A stretch of DNA of 34,929 nt from DUUS01 sp964416365 (GTDB lineage: Bacteria > Bacillota_I > Bacilli_A > RF39 > UBA660), in assembly GCA_964416365.1 (NCBI GenBank), contig CAYQDO010000005.1, positions 1 through 34,929 of the forward strand. The letters are read 5' to 3'. Shown here in pieces: positions 1 to 7,155 of the stretch (positions are counted from its first letter, which is position 1; every line of letters begins with the position of its first letter). The position numbers and the translations under genes are program-made. Below the pieces are notes generated by a model. It was not told the DNA's origin. It saw only the letters and a program-made list of their open reading frames with translations, and did not search any database.

Positions 1-854
1 TTTGATAAATCCTTATTTTGTAATTCAGCAAGATATTTAGTTAAATACATAGCTTGAATAAACATTTGATAATCATCTAGTACTTGGTCTTGATATTTAC
101 TTTCAATGATTATAATATTTGGAAAATATTGTTTTAATTCTTCTAGCATTAATAAATCAAATTCTGTATTACGATTAAAGTAAATACAGTTTTCTGGATA
201 AATTATATTAAAGGTTGATCTTCCGTGACAAAAGGAATATTTATCATGAATAATAGGTATACCTATTCCGGCTTCAACAAGAGTTGATTCTAAATATTTT
301 GCAGCTGTAGAAGTATCATAGCCTGTAAATATTTCATATATATTTCCTTTTGGTTTAAAATCATATGTGCTTTCTTCAATAGGCACCATTTTCTTATCAT
401 AATAATTTAAAAATACGCTAACTGGTATTAAAGTAGCTCCTAAAGAAATAAAACTTCTTTCTTTATCGATTGTAGTATTATAAGTCAGATTAATAACTTC
501 ATTTTTATCACTGGGATTATTTGATAATAAATATTTTTGTAGTTCATAAGCAAAGGCTAAATCAACTCCGTAGTTATTACCAGAATAACTACATGAAATT
601 ACATTTTTAAAACCATTATTATTCCGATATATAAAATCTCTTGGTTCACTGTTAGTAGCAATAATTTTATTTTTTTGATTTAATACCTTGGCTCCAAATT
701 CAGAAACTACTGACGAACCACCAACACCACTAATAATAGTCGGTTCTTTTAATTTAGATAATTCATATCTAATGTATTCTAAGTCTGTTTTGTTTAAAGC
801 ATCCACCACCCTTTCTTTTAAATGATCAAAATTAACTTGCATGTTCTTTTCCAT
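1..854 (-). CDS. SIS-domain protein, truncated by the left edge of the window
   Basis: The minus-strand frame is open from an ATG at 852-854 to base 1, so the C-terminus lies outside; about 284 codons are visible. The start is fixed by a strong TAGGAGGT ribosome binding site 7 bases upstream. The first third contains IISGVGGSSVVSEFGAKVLN followed by TNSEPRDF, which looks like the phosphosugar-binding loop of a SIS (sugar isomerase) domain. A second half with further alpha/beta character follows. Family members bind or isomerise phosphosugars, or sense them. I cannot say which sugar. No signal peptide is visible, so it is probably cytosolic. It is the last visible gene of a minus-strand run and sits 50 bases behind the WYL regulator, with an 11-bp stem-loop in that gap that contains its ribosome binding site. 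Confidence 0.75.
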   Translation of the reverse strand, partial: MEKNMQVNFDHLKERVVDALNKTDLEYIRYELSKLKEPTIISGVGGSSVVSEFGAKVLNQKNKIIATNSEPRDFIYRNNNGFKNVISCSYSGNNYGVDLAFAYELQKYLLSNNPSDKNEVINLTYNTTIDKERSFISLGATLIPVSVFLNYYDKKMVPIEESTYDFKPKGNIYEIFTGYDTSTAAKYLESTLVEAGIGIPIIHDKYSFCHGRSTFNIIYPENCIYFNRNTEFDLLMLEELKQYFPNIIIIESKYQDQVLDDYQMFIQAMYLTKYLAELQNKDLS

Positions 855-859
855 AAAAA

Positions 860-899
860 ATACCTCCTACTTTGAATATAACTTATATGTAGGAAGTAT
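860..899 (-). promoter_or_regulatory. Stem-loop enclosing the ribosome binding site of the SIS gene
   Basis: On the minus strand ATACTTCCTAC (899 to 889) pairs with GTAGGAGGTAT (870 to 860), giving 11 bp with one G-U wobble. The 18-base loop itself contains ATATAAGTTATAT, a 6-bp inner palindrome. The 3' arm carries the GGAGGT of the SIS gene and is followed by TTTTTT directly before its ATG. The 5' arm starts 6 bases after the regulator's stop codon. The element could hide the ribosome binding site, act as a weak terminator, or be an operator palindrome for the WYL regulator. The pairing is seen directly; the function is inferred. Confidence 0.6.
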
Positions 900-904
900 C
901 TCGT

Positions 905-1507
905 CTACTCATATTTTTCATCTAACAATTCATATTTTAATATTCTTTTTAACTCAAAATGTCTGATATCTTGTTTTTTTTCACAAAAAGCGGCACAATA
1001 CCAACCATCTTGAAATAAGAACATTTCAGCCGGATCAATAATTCTTTCGTTTTCTCCTTTTCCGTATGAATAATATAAAATTTTTATTTTTCGTTTTTCT
1101 TTTATAGCTCTGGTTAAAGCGTTATATTTCTTTTGATTTTCATCATTAGATTTTAAATAATTTTCTTCTCTTTGGTTAATAATATATATACCTCGAATCT
1201 TGTCCTGCAGGATACTGAGCTTTTCTTTTAATTGTTGATCTTTTTCTAAATCGATATATTTATTTAATAAACCATAATCTTCTTGATTAAATTTTCTTAG
1301 AGGTAATTTTACTGATTGATTTAAAACATAACCACCATATGGTCCCATAATGGTATCGATAAATATACCCGCTTTTTCTAAATCTTCTTTATATACTCTT
1401 ATCATTCTCTCTGACACTTCCAAAGTATTGGCAAGTTCAGAAACGCTATACTTTCGCCTTGTTTGTAAAAGTTCTAACATGGTAATTACATTAGATATCT
1501 TGGACAT
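905..1507 (-). CDS. WYL-type HTH transcriptional regulator (short)
   Basis: A 200-residue protein. Residues about 1-60 form an N-terminal winged helix-turn-helix of the HTH_11/DeoR-like kind (YSVSELANTLEVSERMIRVY). A C-terminal stretch (residues about 130-195) resembles a WYL ligand-sensing domain (KIKILYYSYGKGE, ending GWYCAAFCEKKQDIRHFEL). WYL regulators usually run to about 300 residues, so this is a compact version. The ATG start is supported by an AGGGGG box about 7 bases upstream. It lies 15 bases after the HD gene and 50 bases before the SIS gene, so it probably shares their transcript and may control it. The ligand is unknown; in other members WYL domains bind nucleotides, nucleic acids or small effectors. 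Confidence 0.75.
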   Translation of the reverse strand: MSKISNVITMLELLQTRRKYSVSELANTLEVSERMIRVYKEDLEKAGIFIDTIMGPYGGYVLNQSVKLPLRKFNQEDYGLLNKYIDLEKDQQLKEKLSILQDKIRGIYIINQREENYLKSNDENQKKYNALTRAIKEKRKIKILYYSYGKGENERIIDPAEMFLFQDGWYCAAFCEKKQDIRHFELKRILKYELLDEKYE

Positions 1508-1522
1508 AGTAATTCCCCCTAT

Positions 1523-2548
1523 TTAGAAATCAAAATCTAAATATACATAGTTGTTCATATCAAATGATAGATTTTCTTCCATATATTTTTTCGCTTTATC
1601 GTTTATCTCTGATATTCTTTTATTACCTACTAAAGGATTAATATATCTTATCTTAGCACCATGGTGAACATAATAAACTCCTTTAGGTCTAGTAGTTGAA
1701 CTTTGTACGCTAGTAGCTTTTTGCCATTTTGTAAATATATTTTGATATTTAGAATGTTTAATTCTATCTATAATTTCCATTTCTTTTAATTTAAATAATT
1801 CTAATCTTTTTATGCTGCCTTCGGCAATTAACTTTTTTATAATATCCGCAATTAACTGCATGGAATATCTAGTACGATCTTCTCTAAAAATAACAAAAAG
1901 TTTGCTTGTAAGTTTTACAAAATCATTAGCAACTTCTTCCGTTTGGAAACTTAATTCTTCAATATCATTTTCATCTTTTAAAACAATTATATCGTTATAG
2001 ATTTGTTGGATTTTTTCTAACCCAGCTAGATCATATCTTAATAAACATCCTGATAAGGAATTTTCTAATCTATCTGCCGATAATTTTGGGGTATCATTAT
2101 CAGCTATCGGATATACATGATAATTAATTATTTCTTCTAAACTGATATTATCTCTTTTTAATAGTTTTGTTATTTCCTCTGAATTTGTTAGAACTTCAGC
2201 AGTGTGACTTTCAGTGGACTCTTGTTTCATATAGTCATCATTTAAAAAATCAATACTATGTTTAAAAGCAGGCGTTGCTATATCATGAAATAAGGCTGAG
2301 AGTGTTTGTTTTTTATCATGAGTAAAATGCCAAACAATTAACGATACTCCAATGGAATGATCTAAATTAGAATAAAAGAATTGGTTTTCATATAAATCAG
2401 AATATATTGTTCCACAAGCCGTACCTATATATTGCTGATTAAGCATTTCTTTTGTATCAATATAATCATTTAACCACTCTGGATAATTCGGTTCTAAAAT
2501 TTGAAAATACTCTTCTACTGATTTATGAATTGTATTAATATAATTCAA
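1523..2548 (-). CDS. HD-domain phosphohydrolase
   Basis: A 341-residue soluble protein. The metal-binding HD signature is visible: a first His in YSNLDHSIGVSLIVWH (about residues 59-74), then ALFHDIATPAFKHS (about 85-98), the pattern of dNTP triphosphohydrolase or SAMHD1-like HD proteins (compare HDIGTxxFSH). A later HVYP...D region and ADRLENSLSG could supply the final Asp. The likely chemistry is hydrolysis of a phosphomonoester or nucleotide; the substrate cannot be read from sequence. The start is a TTG (2546-2548) that overlaps the last 14 bases of the upstream alkyltransferase-like gene, with AAAGG before it, which suggests translational coupling. A later ATG start is not well placed, because the next Met lies inside the conserved fold. 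Confidence 0.75.
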   Translation of the reverse strand: MNYINTIHKSVEEYFQILEPNYPEWLNDYIDTKEMLNQQYIGTACGTIYSDLYENQFFYSNLDHSIGVSLIVWHFTHDKKQTLSALFHDIATPAFKHSIDFLNDDYMKQESTESHTAEVLTNSEEITKLLKRDNISLEEIINYHVYPIADNDTPKLSADRLENSLSGCLLRYDLAGLEKIQQIYNDIIVLKDENDIEELSFQTEEVANDFVKLTSKLFVIFREDRTRYSMQLIADIIKKLIAEGSIKRLELFKLKEMEIIDRIKHSKYQNIFTKWQKATSVQSSTTRPKGVYYVHHGAKIRYINPLVGNKRISEINDKAKKYMEENLSFDMNNYVYLDFDF

Positions 2549-3008
2549 AACTAACCTTTTCTAAATCATAATCTTTTACATAATACTTAATATTTTTGTT
2601 GCCTTTAATAATTATGGTATGTCCTTCATCTTCAAGCAATTGCTTTTGTAATTCAATCCCCCCTGGATATTTTTCATTTAACTGACCATCAGATTTTAAA
2701 GTTCTCCAAAAAGGGGTTTTATCATAATCTCTTTCTTCACTGGCTCTAGCACAAAGACTTACAAATATACCGGCCGTTAAAGGACAAGTAACATCCGCAC
2801 TATATTTTTTAGCCACATATTTTCTTAAGGTGTCAATCGTAATTAATTTTCCTTTGGGAACTTTTTTCATTAAAACATCATATTCAAGAGGTGGTGCTAT
2901 AACCATTTTTTTACCACCCCATCGAGTTGCTGCGACATCATTTAGTTCCACAATTTTAGGCATATCCTTACTATCATTTAGTTTTTCATTGAAAGTTTTT
3001 TTACTCAT
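2535..3008 (-). CDS. MGMT-family alkyltransferase-like protein lacking the acceptor cysteine
   Basis: A 157-residue protein. The second half matches the DNA-binding domain of O6-alkylguanine-DNA alkyltransferases: PKGKLITIDTLRKYVAKKYS, then TPFWRTLKSDGQLNEKYPGG and QKQLLEDEGH. In true repair enzymes the active-site motif is PCHR; here it is PFWR, so both the acceptor Cys and the following His are missing. Alkyltransferase-like (ATL) proteins with PWHR bind alkylated bases without repairing them and flag them for excision, so a DNA-lesion-sensing role is possible but not shown. The N-terminal 50 residues (VELNDVAATRWGGKKMVIAPP) are not part of the standard fold. It is followed by an overlapping HD gene. 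Confidence 0.75.
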   Translation of the reverse strand: MSKKTFNEKLNDSKDMPKIVELNDVAATRWGGKKMVIAPPLEYDVLMKKVPKGKLITIDTLRKYVAKKYSADVTCPLTAGIFVSLCARASEERDYDKTPFWRTLKSDGQLNEKYPGGIELQKQLLEDEGHTIIIKGNKNIKYYVKDYDLEKVSFELY

Positions 3009-3035
3009 TTAACTTTATTCCCTTCATAATAATTT

Positions 3036-3190
3036 TTAATATTTGTTTTCATGTAACTGAAAGATTATGCATCGTCCACTTTGAGTTGCTCCTTCTAGAG
3101 CCATTAAACTATTGATATGAGCACTTGAACTTTTTGTTTGTTTTTTAGTTTACTTAACTGTCCCATATCCATCACGTTCTTCAAATAAAG
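3036..3190 (-). pseudogene. Decayed C-terminal coding fragment
   Basis: One minus-strand frame reads smoothly as protein for about 50 codons (RDGYGTVK, stop, then TKKQTKSSSAHINSLMAL and EGATQSGRCIIFQLHENKY) but is interrupted by one in-frame TAA and has no start codon. The residue mix looks coding rather than random. I do not recognise the family. It fills most of the gap between the YgjV-type gene and the alkyltransferase-like gene. Confidence 0.35.
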
Positions 3191-3197
3191 TATAGCA
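3189..3197 (-). promoter_or_regulatory. Extended -10 promoter candidate
   Basis: TGCTATACT on the minus strand is an extended -10 box (TGnTATACT). No good -35 is visible. It would drive the alkyltransferase/HD/WYL/SIS run across the decayed fragment. Confidence 0.4.
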
Positions 3198-3232
3198 CAA
3201 ATTAAATTCTATATTAAGAATAAATTTGAAAC

Positions 3233-3751
3233 TTATTTTCCAAATTTATGGTTTTTTGTTCCTGTTTTTATAAAAAAATATGTTATTAATGCAGTAACTA
3301 CCGTCATTAAATCAAATATGGCTGAGGTATAAGATTTAATTGTTAGATCATATATAAACCATAGAAATACTGTAAAAGCTAATACTAATTTAAACTTCTT
3401 GATATCATTGGTATTCATTAACCAGATATAGATTATCGTACTTACTAAAGGTAGTAATCCTATTAAATCAAGATTATTAAAAATTAAAGATAATGCTATA
3501 GCTAAAAAAGTTATAATTATTTTTGCTTTTGTTCCAAGTTTGTCTTTATAGCAAATTATATTTCGAATTAAGCTCAATGTGTTAATTATTGCTCCTGTCA
3601 TACCTCCTAAGACTATATTACTAATTACTAAAAGACCTATTTGAATAGATTGAAAATATAGAATTTTTTTCTTTTCCATTAATGACCCTGAATATATCAT
3701 TAGAACCGAAGCCACAAGGGCTATGGCATTACCTATTAATAACTTATTCAT
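3233..3751 (-). CDS. YgjV-type inner membrane protein
   Basis: 172 residues, very hydrophobic, with five or six predicted membrane segments. The sequence resembles the Imp-YgjV family: an early GAIINTLSLIRNIICYK loop, then GLLPLVSTIIYIWLM and a final LWFIYDLTIKSYTSAIFDL segment. Length fits the family (about 170-185). Its function is not established in any organism that I know of. It overlaps the end of the upstream acetyltransferase gene by 8 bases, with an AAAGGT box 4 bases before the ATG, so the two are likely translated together. Confidence 0.7.
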   Translation of the reverse strand: MNKLLIGNAIALVASVLMIYSGSLMEKKKILYFQSIQIGLLVISNIVLGGMTGAIINTLSLIRNIICYKDKLGTKAKIIITFLAIALSLIFNNLDLIGLLPLVSTIIYIWLMNTNDIKKFKLVLAFTVFLWFIYDLTIKSYTSAIFDLMTVVTALITYFFIKTGTKNHKFGK

Positions 3752-4217
3752 TAATACCTTTTAACGCATTCATATAATATCTAGACTCAGTTTCTTCAAT
3801 AATTTCAAATCTTAATTTTTGATATAATTCTACCGCTTTATGATTTTCTTTATATACCCATAAATATATATTTTTATGAGTTTTTAAAACTTTCTTTATT
3901 ATGTCCGTTCCTATGCCCAAGTTTCGATATTCTTTAACAATATAAATTGTATCTAATAATACTCCGTTTTCTTTACTAATAACTAATAAACATCCTATTA
4001 TTTTATTATTAACCATAATTAACTGGAAATTATCAATTTCAGATGTTACTTGAGTATTAACATAATTTTTTATTCGATTCATTTCTTCTTTAGATATATT
4101 AGAAGCATGTTCTAATATAGTATCTAATTTAAATTTCTTTAGACATACAATATCACTTTTTTTGGCTTTCTTGAGTACATATTTTATATCCTTTTTTTCT
4201 TCAATATCTTCTGTCAT
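3744..4217 (-). CDS. GNAT-family N-acetyltransferase
   Basis: 157 residues. The C-terminal half carries the GNAT acetyl-CoA site: IYIVKEYRNLGIGTDIIKKV (motif A, with R/Q-x-x-G-x-G/A seen as RNLGIG, about residues 95-101) followed by YLWVYKENHKAVELYQKLRF, the usual motif B. The reaction would be acetyl transfer from acetyl-CoA to an amine; the substrate is unknown. The start has AGAGGT 4 bases upstream. It sits 10 bases behind the DUF5131 gene and overlaps the YgjV-type gene, so it belongs to that small operon. Confidence 0.8.
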   Translation of the reverse strand: MTEDIEEKKDIKYVLKKAKKSDIVCLKKFKLDTILEHASNISKEEMNRIKNYVNTQVTSEIDNFQLIMVNNKIIGCLLVISKENGVLLDTIYIVKEYRNLGIGTDIIKKVLKTHKNIYLWVYKENHKAVELYQKLRFEIIEETESRYYMNALKGINE

Positions 4218-4227
4218 AATACCTCTA

Positions 4228-4947
4228 TCAACTTTTTTGTTTTTTATAATTAATATTTGCTAATTTAGCTTGCATGCACAAATCTTTCGTTTGGATTTTA
4301 TGCATCTTTTCATCTTTAATTGTATATGTTCCACATTGTCTGAATTCAAAATCAACATTTTTATTTATACATTGCTCTCTAATATTTAAAACCCAATCAT
4401 AGTTTAATGGTCTAGCATTAGTGTCCGATTCTCCTCCTACTACAACTAGTTCAATATCATTTAAATATTTTTCAATATTAATGTTTTCAAGTAATGGTTG
4501 AGCCGTAATACATTTATGCTTTATTGGTAAATCTTTAAAAATTGCTAATCTATAATCGGCATTTTTTTGGTTTTCAACAGTACAACATATTATAACGTTT
4601 TCATAACCATTATTCCAATCATCAGGAATACAACTCATAAATCTATCAATTCTTTTGGTTAGAAATAGAAAAGTACAATCTTGTCTTTCTTTAATCATTT
4701 TGAAGCATTCATTTCTCCACTTATCTGCTTCTTCTAATAAAAAATCAGTTGAAAAACATGTGTACACAATACCGGATTTCATTTTATATTTACCATTTTT
4801 TAATTTTTCAATTGGTTTTTCAAAATCTTTGGTTTTTACTATATCATGAGTATTAATATTTCTTTTAAAGTCTCCTTTATGAATATAGCAATGCAAACAA
4901 CCATCACTACACTTTTTACACCCTCTCCAGGGATTCCACATTGCCAT
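4228..4947 (-). CDS. DUF5131 / phage Gp37-Gp68-like cysteine-cluster protein
   Basis: 239 residues. The N-terminus has WNPWRGCKKCSDGCLHCY with four cysteines (C10, C13, C17, C20) in the pattern typical of DUF5131 (phage Gp37/Gp68) proteins. Later conserved-looking blocks are FLFLTKRIDRF, ITAQPLLENI, VVVGGESDTNARPLNYDWV and FEFRQCGTY. The family looks distantly like radical SAM proteins, with a probable Fe-S cluster, and is found in phages and mobile DNA as well as chromosomes. Its biochemical role is unproven. It lies 23 bases behind a 51-residue membrane protein gene and 10 bases ahead of a GNAT gene. An AAAGGATGAT box precedes the ATG. Confidence 0.8.
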   Translation of the reverse strand: MAMWNPWRGCKKCSDGCLHCYIHKGDFKRNINTHDIVKTKDFEKPIEKLKNGKYKMKSGIVYTCFSTDFLLEEADKWRNECFKMIKERQDCTFLFLTKRIDRFMSCIPDDWNNGYENVIICCTVENQKNADYRLAIFKDLPIKHKCITAQPLLENINIEKYLNDIELVVVGGESDTNARPLNYDWVLNIREQCINKNVDFEFRQCGTYTIKDEKMHKIQTKDLCMQAKLANINYKKQKS

Positions 4948-4970
4948 TATATCATCCTTTCAAGTAGCAA

Positions 4971-5126
4971 TTATTTATTTAATTTCATTGATGAAAACAC
5001 CGACAAGAGTACCCCTAGGGTAAATAAAAAGGCTCCCCAATTAGTATTCAATTTATTTGCAAAAAAACCAATTAAAACTCCTCCAACACCACATAAAAAT
5101 CCATATATTATTTTTTCTGTTTTCAT
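4971..5126 (-). CDS. Small membrane protein of 51 residues
   Basis: An intact small ORF starts with ATG at 5124-5126 behind GTGGGAG and ends with TAA at 4971-4973. Two hydrophobic stretches are visible, IIYGFLCGVGGVLIGFFA and WGAFLFTLGVLLSVFSS, joined by a short NKLNTN turn, so a two-pass membrane hairpin is likely. The Gly-rich first helix (CGVGGVLIG) and Lys-bearing tail (MKLNK) fit a real protein. I do not recognise the family. It is the first gene of the DUF5131/GNAT/YgjV run, and an extended -10 box lies about 30 bases upstream. Confidence 0.6.
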   Translation of the reverse strand: MKTEKIIYGFLCGVGGVLIGFFANKLNTNWGAFLFTLGVLLSVFSSMKLNK

Positions 5127-5155
5127 AATTTCTCCCACTTAACTATTTACATATA

Positions 5156-5164
5156 ATTATATCA
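5156..5164 (-). promoter_or_regulatory. Extended -10 promoter for the small membrane protein operon
   Basis: TGATATAAT on the minus strand matches TGnTATAAT. The -35 region would fall inside the hairpin at 5171-5192. Confidence 0.5.
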
Positions 5165-5170
5165 TAATAA

Positions 5171-5202
5171 AAGCCGAATATTTCATCGGCTTCATTTTTT
5201 TT
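5171..5202. terminator. Intrinsic terminator hairpin
   Basis: AAGCCGA (5171-5177) and TCGGCTT (5186-5192) form a 7-bp stem with an 8-base loop, followed by CATTTTTTTT on the plus strand. On the minus strand the downstream tract is TTTTATTATG, so it may also work there to end transcription coming from the decayed region upstream. Confidence 0.6.
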
Positions 5203-5203
5203 A

Positions 5204-5283
5204 CTATCCATTCATGCTAATTTTATTCAATTCGTGAAGTGCCCTTTTAATTTCATATACGCTTTTTTAAAACCCCTTTGAAA
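5204..5283 (-). pseudogene. Frameshifted C-terminal coding remnant in a 280-base geneless stretch
   Basis: Two minus-strand frames join into one protein-like string: FQRGFKKAY, then a two-base slip at TATATGAA, then EIKRALHELNKISMNG and a stop at 5204-5206. This looks like the tail of a dead gene. I do not recognise it. Nothing else that I can support lies between 5284 and 5483; the sequence there is AT-rich with no long frame. Confidence 0.25.
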
Positions 5284-5483
5284 AGCCCTATTTTTTTTAT
5301 TTAATAATATTCTGTGCAAAATTATTTTTCGTTTCTAGTTGTTAATAGATTTTTTTGATATTTAATACCATCTATAATCTATTCTTCAATCACTATTTGG
5401 AAATAGGCAAAATAAGGAAATATGATATTGTTTTTTTCTTAGACTTTTTAATAATGTTTATTCATCCTACTTAAGAATAATTA

Positions 5484-5972
5484 TTAACTATATCTTTTCT
5501 TTTTGTTTATGAACAATCCACATCCTAGTATTCCAAATACTGAAATACTTCCAAGTAATATATAATTCATTATTCCATCACCAGTTTTAGGATTTGCTTC
5601 TAAACCGACTTGACTATTTGCTATTACAAATGTTGTTGTTGCTTTTCCACCATCTTTAGTAGTTACTTTTAAATTATATGTTTCATTTGCAAGAGTTTTT
5701 AAATATGTCTCTTTCAATGTTACCTTAATACTTCCAGTTTCTACTTCAAAGTATTTTTGATCTAACAAGACATTATTCACATATACTTTATCAAAATTAT
5801 CTATTGTTGTATCTTCTACTCTTAATGGCAGTTCTGTATCAGCACCAATTGTATATGTTTGATTTTTACTATCATCATCAAAGTTATAAATTATTTCTTC
5901 CACCTCAACACTTATCTCAATGTTATTGGCAATATTTGTTATTGTTAACTTATTATTTATTAGTGGTAATGC
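5484..5972 (-). pseudogene. 3' remnant of a sortase-anchored surface protein (NPKTG tail)
   Basis: The frame is open from just after a TAA (5973-5975) to the stop at 5484, about 160 codons. The only internal start, a GTG at 5901-5903, has no ribosome binding site, and no signal peptide is present, so an intact secreted protein cannot be made from here. The end is a textbook cell-wall sorting signal: NPKTGD, a hydrophobic stretch (IMNYILLGSISVFGILGCGL) and the tail KKKRYS. Before it lies an Ig-like module (TYTIGADTELPLRVED, VYVNNVLLDQKYF, SIKVTLKETYLKTLANETY) that resembles CBM_X2-type repeats seen in large surface proteins. It is most likely the stump of a deleted adhesin-like gene. A functional short protein from the GTG is a less likely alternative. 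Confidence 0.55.
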
Positions 5973-5995
5973 TTAAAACAAATTAGGAGGATATT

Positions 5996-6143
5996 ATGAA
6001 GTATATTATTAAATAAAAAACGCATTGAATGTATTAGTAGAAATGGGGACTATCATGGTTTTTTTACTGTTAAAAATATAAAAACAGTACTTTCATCTAA
6101 AAAGCCAAGAGATTTAGAAGTACTTATAAAATTTAGACATTAA
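5996..6143 (+). pseudogene. Frameshifted small gene remnant
   Basis: A good ribosome binding site (AGGAGGATATT) leads to an ATG at 5996 that stops after six codons. One base off, the frame from 6006 runs 45 codons to a stop at 6141-6143 and looks coding (KKRIECISRNGDYHGFF, VKNIKTVLSSKKPRD). A single-base indel near 6005-6014 would restore MKY-LLNKKRIE. I do not recognise the product. The remnant abuts the truncated surface-protein gene on the opposite strand, marking an old rearrangement junction near 5973-5990. Confidence 0.4.
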
Positions 6144-6197
6144 AAAAAGCAAATATTTATATCTGCTTTACAAATTATAATTTATGTTTGCTTTTTT
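6143..6197. terminator. Bidirectional terminator after the kinase gene
   Basis: AAAAAAGCAAA (6143-6153) pairs with TTTGCTTTTTT (6187-6197) around an AT-rich interior, leaving U-tracts in both directions. It ends the resistance-like operon on the minus strand. Confidence 0.5.
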
Positions 6198-7143
6198 ATA
6201 TATTTAATTTTTTTTCTTTCTTTATTATCAAATTTTGATTATTTAACATTTTCAATAATTTAATTGCCTTATCTACACTTTTTGATATATATTTGTTATC
6301 TAAATTAACTTCAATATTCCAACATATATTTAATATATAATTAACGAATAAAGCTTTCATTAAATCTTTTTCATTTAAATTTATATTTTTACTCATTATA
6401 TCTAATAAATTTTCTACAGCTTTTTCATTAAAATCTTTTTTTTCCAACTCTTTTTGCATAAAAATTGCAGTATCTAATATTTTTTCTCCGATAAAACCAT
6501 GTGGATCAATTGCTTTCCAACCATCTGTTGTTTTGAGAATATTATCGCAAAACAAGTCAGAGTGTAATAAATAATTTGGATCATTGTTCAATTGTAAATC
6601 TTCATATACAGAACTTGCAATTTTCAAAAGTTCATTTACTGGTAAAAATTTTCGTTCATACTCTATAGCTAACTTAATAGATCTATCTAAAATTTCTCTA
6701 TAACTTGGCAGTCCTGTATCTTCTCCAATTTGTATATTAAACTTGGCAGAAACCTCATTAAAAATTTTAATTCTTTCTTCTAAATCGTTAACAGAATTTA
6801 ATGTTATTCCTGGTTGCAATCTTTCAATAAGAATCACGCCATCATCAATATTACTGTAGTAGCATTTACAAGCTCCTTTACCATCATTTAATTTTAATGC
6901 ATTAGATTCCCTTAATGTTAATTCTTTAAATGGTATTTCAATTTTTAAAACAACTGGTCCAAAATCATCACTTTCTCCAAAGATTAATACATTATATGTG
7001 AATTCATTTAATAATTTAATATTTTTTAAATTAAAAATTTTAACATATTTTTCAATTTTATCTGGAATTGTTTGCAACCATTCTTTGCCAATATCACCAA
7101 ACATCTTTTCTATATTTTTTTTATAATTAGTAGATACTTCCAT
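6196..7143 (-). CDS. APH(6)/hydroxyurea-type antibiotic kinase-like protein
   Basis: 315 residues from the ATG at 7141-7143, which has GGAGGT 4 bases upstream; a TTG 12 bases earlier overlaps that box and is rejected. Key motifs are LLHSDLFCDNIL (kinase catalytic loop, usually LLHGDLHxxNIL, with the catalytic Asp kept and Gly replaced by Ser) and WKAIDPHGFIGE (metal-binding D-P-x-G). These fit the aminoglycoside/hydroxyurea phosphotransferase family, to which streptomycin 6-kinases belong. The N-lobe has VVLKIEIP, placing the ATP Lys at the K of VLKIE. The substrate is unknown; related proteins phosphorylate streptomycin, hydroxyurea or other small molecules. It is the last gene of an operon led by an ABC-F protein, which favours a drug-resistance role but does not prove it. 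Confidence 0.7.
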   Translation of the reverse strand: MEVSTNYKKNIEKMFGDIGKEWLQTIPDKIEKYVKIFNLKNIKLLNEFTYNVLIFGESDDFGPVVLKIEIPFKELTLRESNALKLNDGKGACKCYYSNIDDGVILIERLQPGITLNSVNDLEERIKIFNEVSAKFNIQIGEDTGLPSYREILDRSIKLAIEYERKFLPVNELLKIASSVYEDLQLNNDPNYLLHSDLFCDNILKTTDGWKAIDPHGFIGEKILDTAIFMQKELEKKDFNEKAVENLLDIMSKNINLNEKDLMKALFVNYILNICWNIEVNLDNKYISKSVDKAIKLLKMLNNQNLIIKKEKKLNI

Positions 7144-7155
7144 TTTTACCTCCAA

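Noticed and set aside
4846..5142. 98-codon plus-strand frame
   Set aside because: It is antisense to the start of the DUF5131 gene and the whole 51-residue membrane protein gene, which has a proper ribosome binding site.
5996..6143. Programmed +1 frameshift at AAA TAA in the small plus-strand frame
   Set aside because: A +1 slip would join the frames, but there is no stimulator, the product is unrecognised, and the neighbours are also broken. An ordinary indel is simpler.
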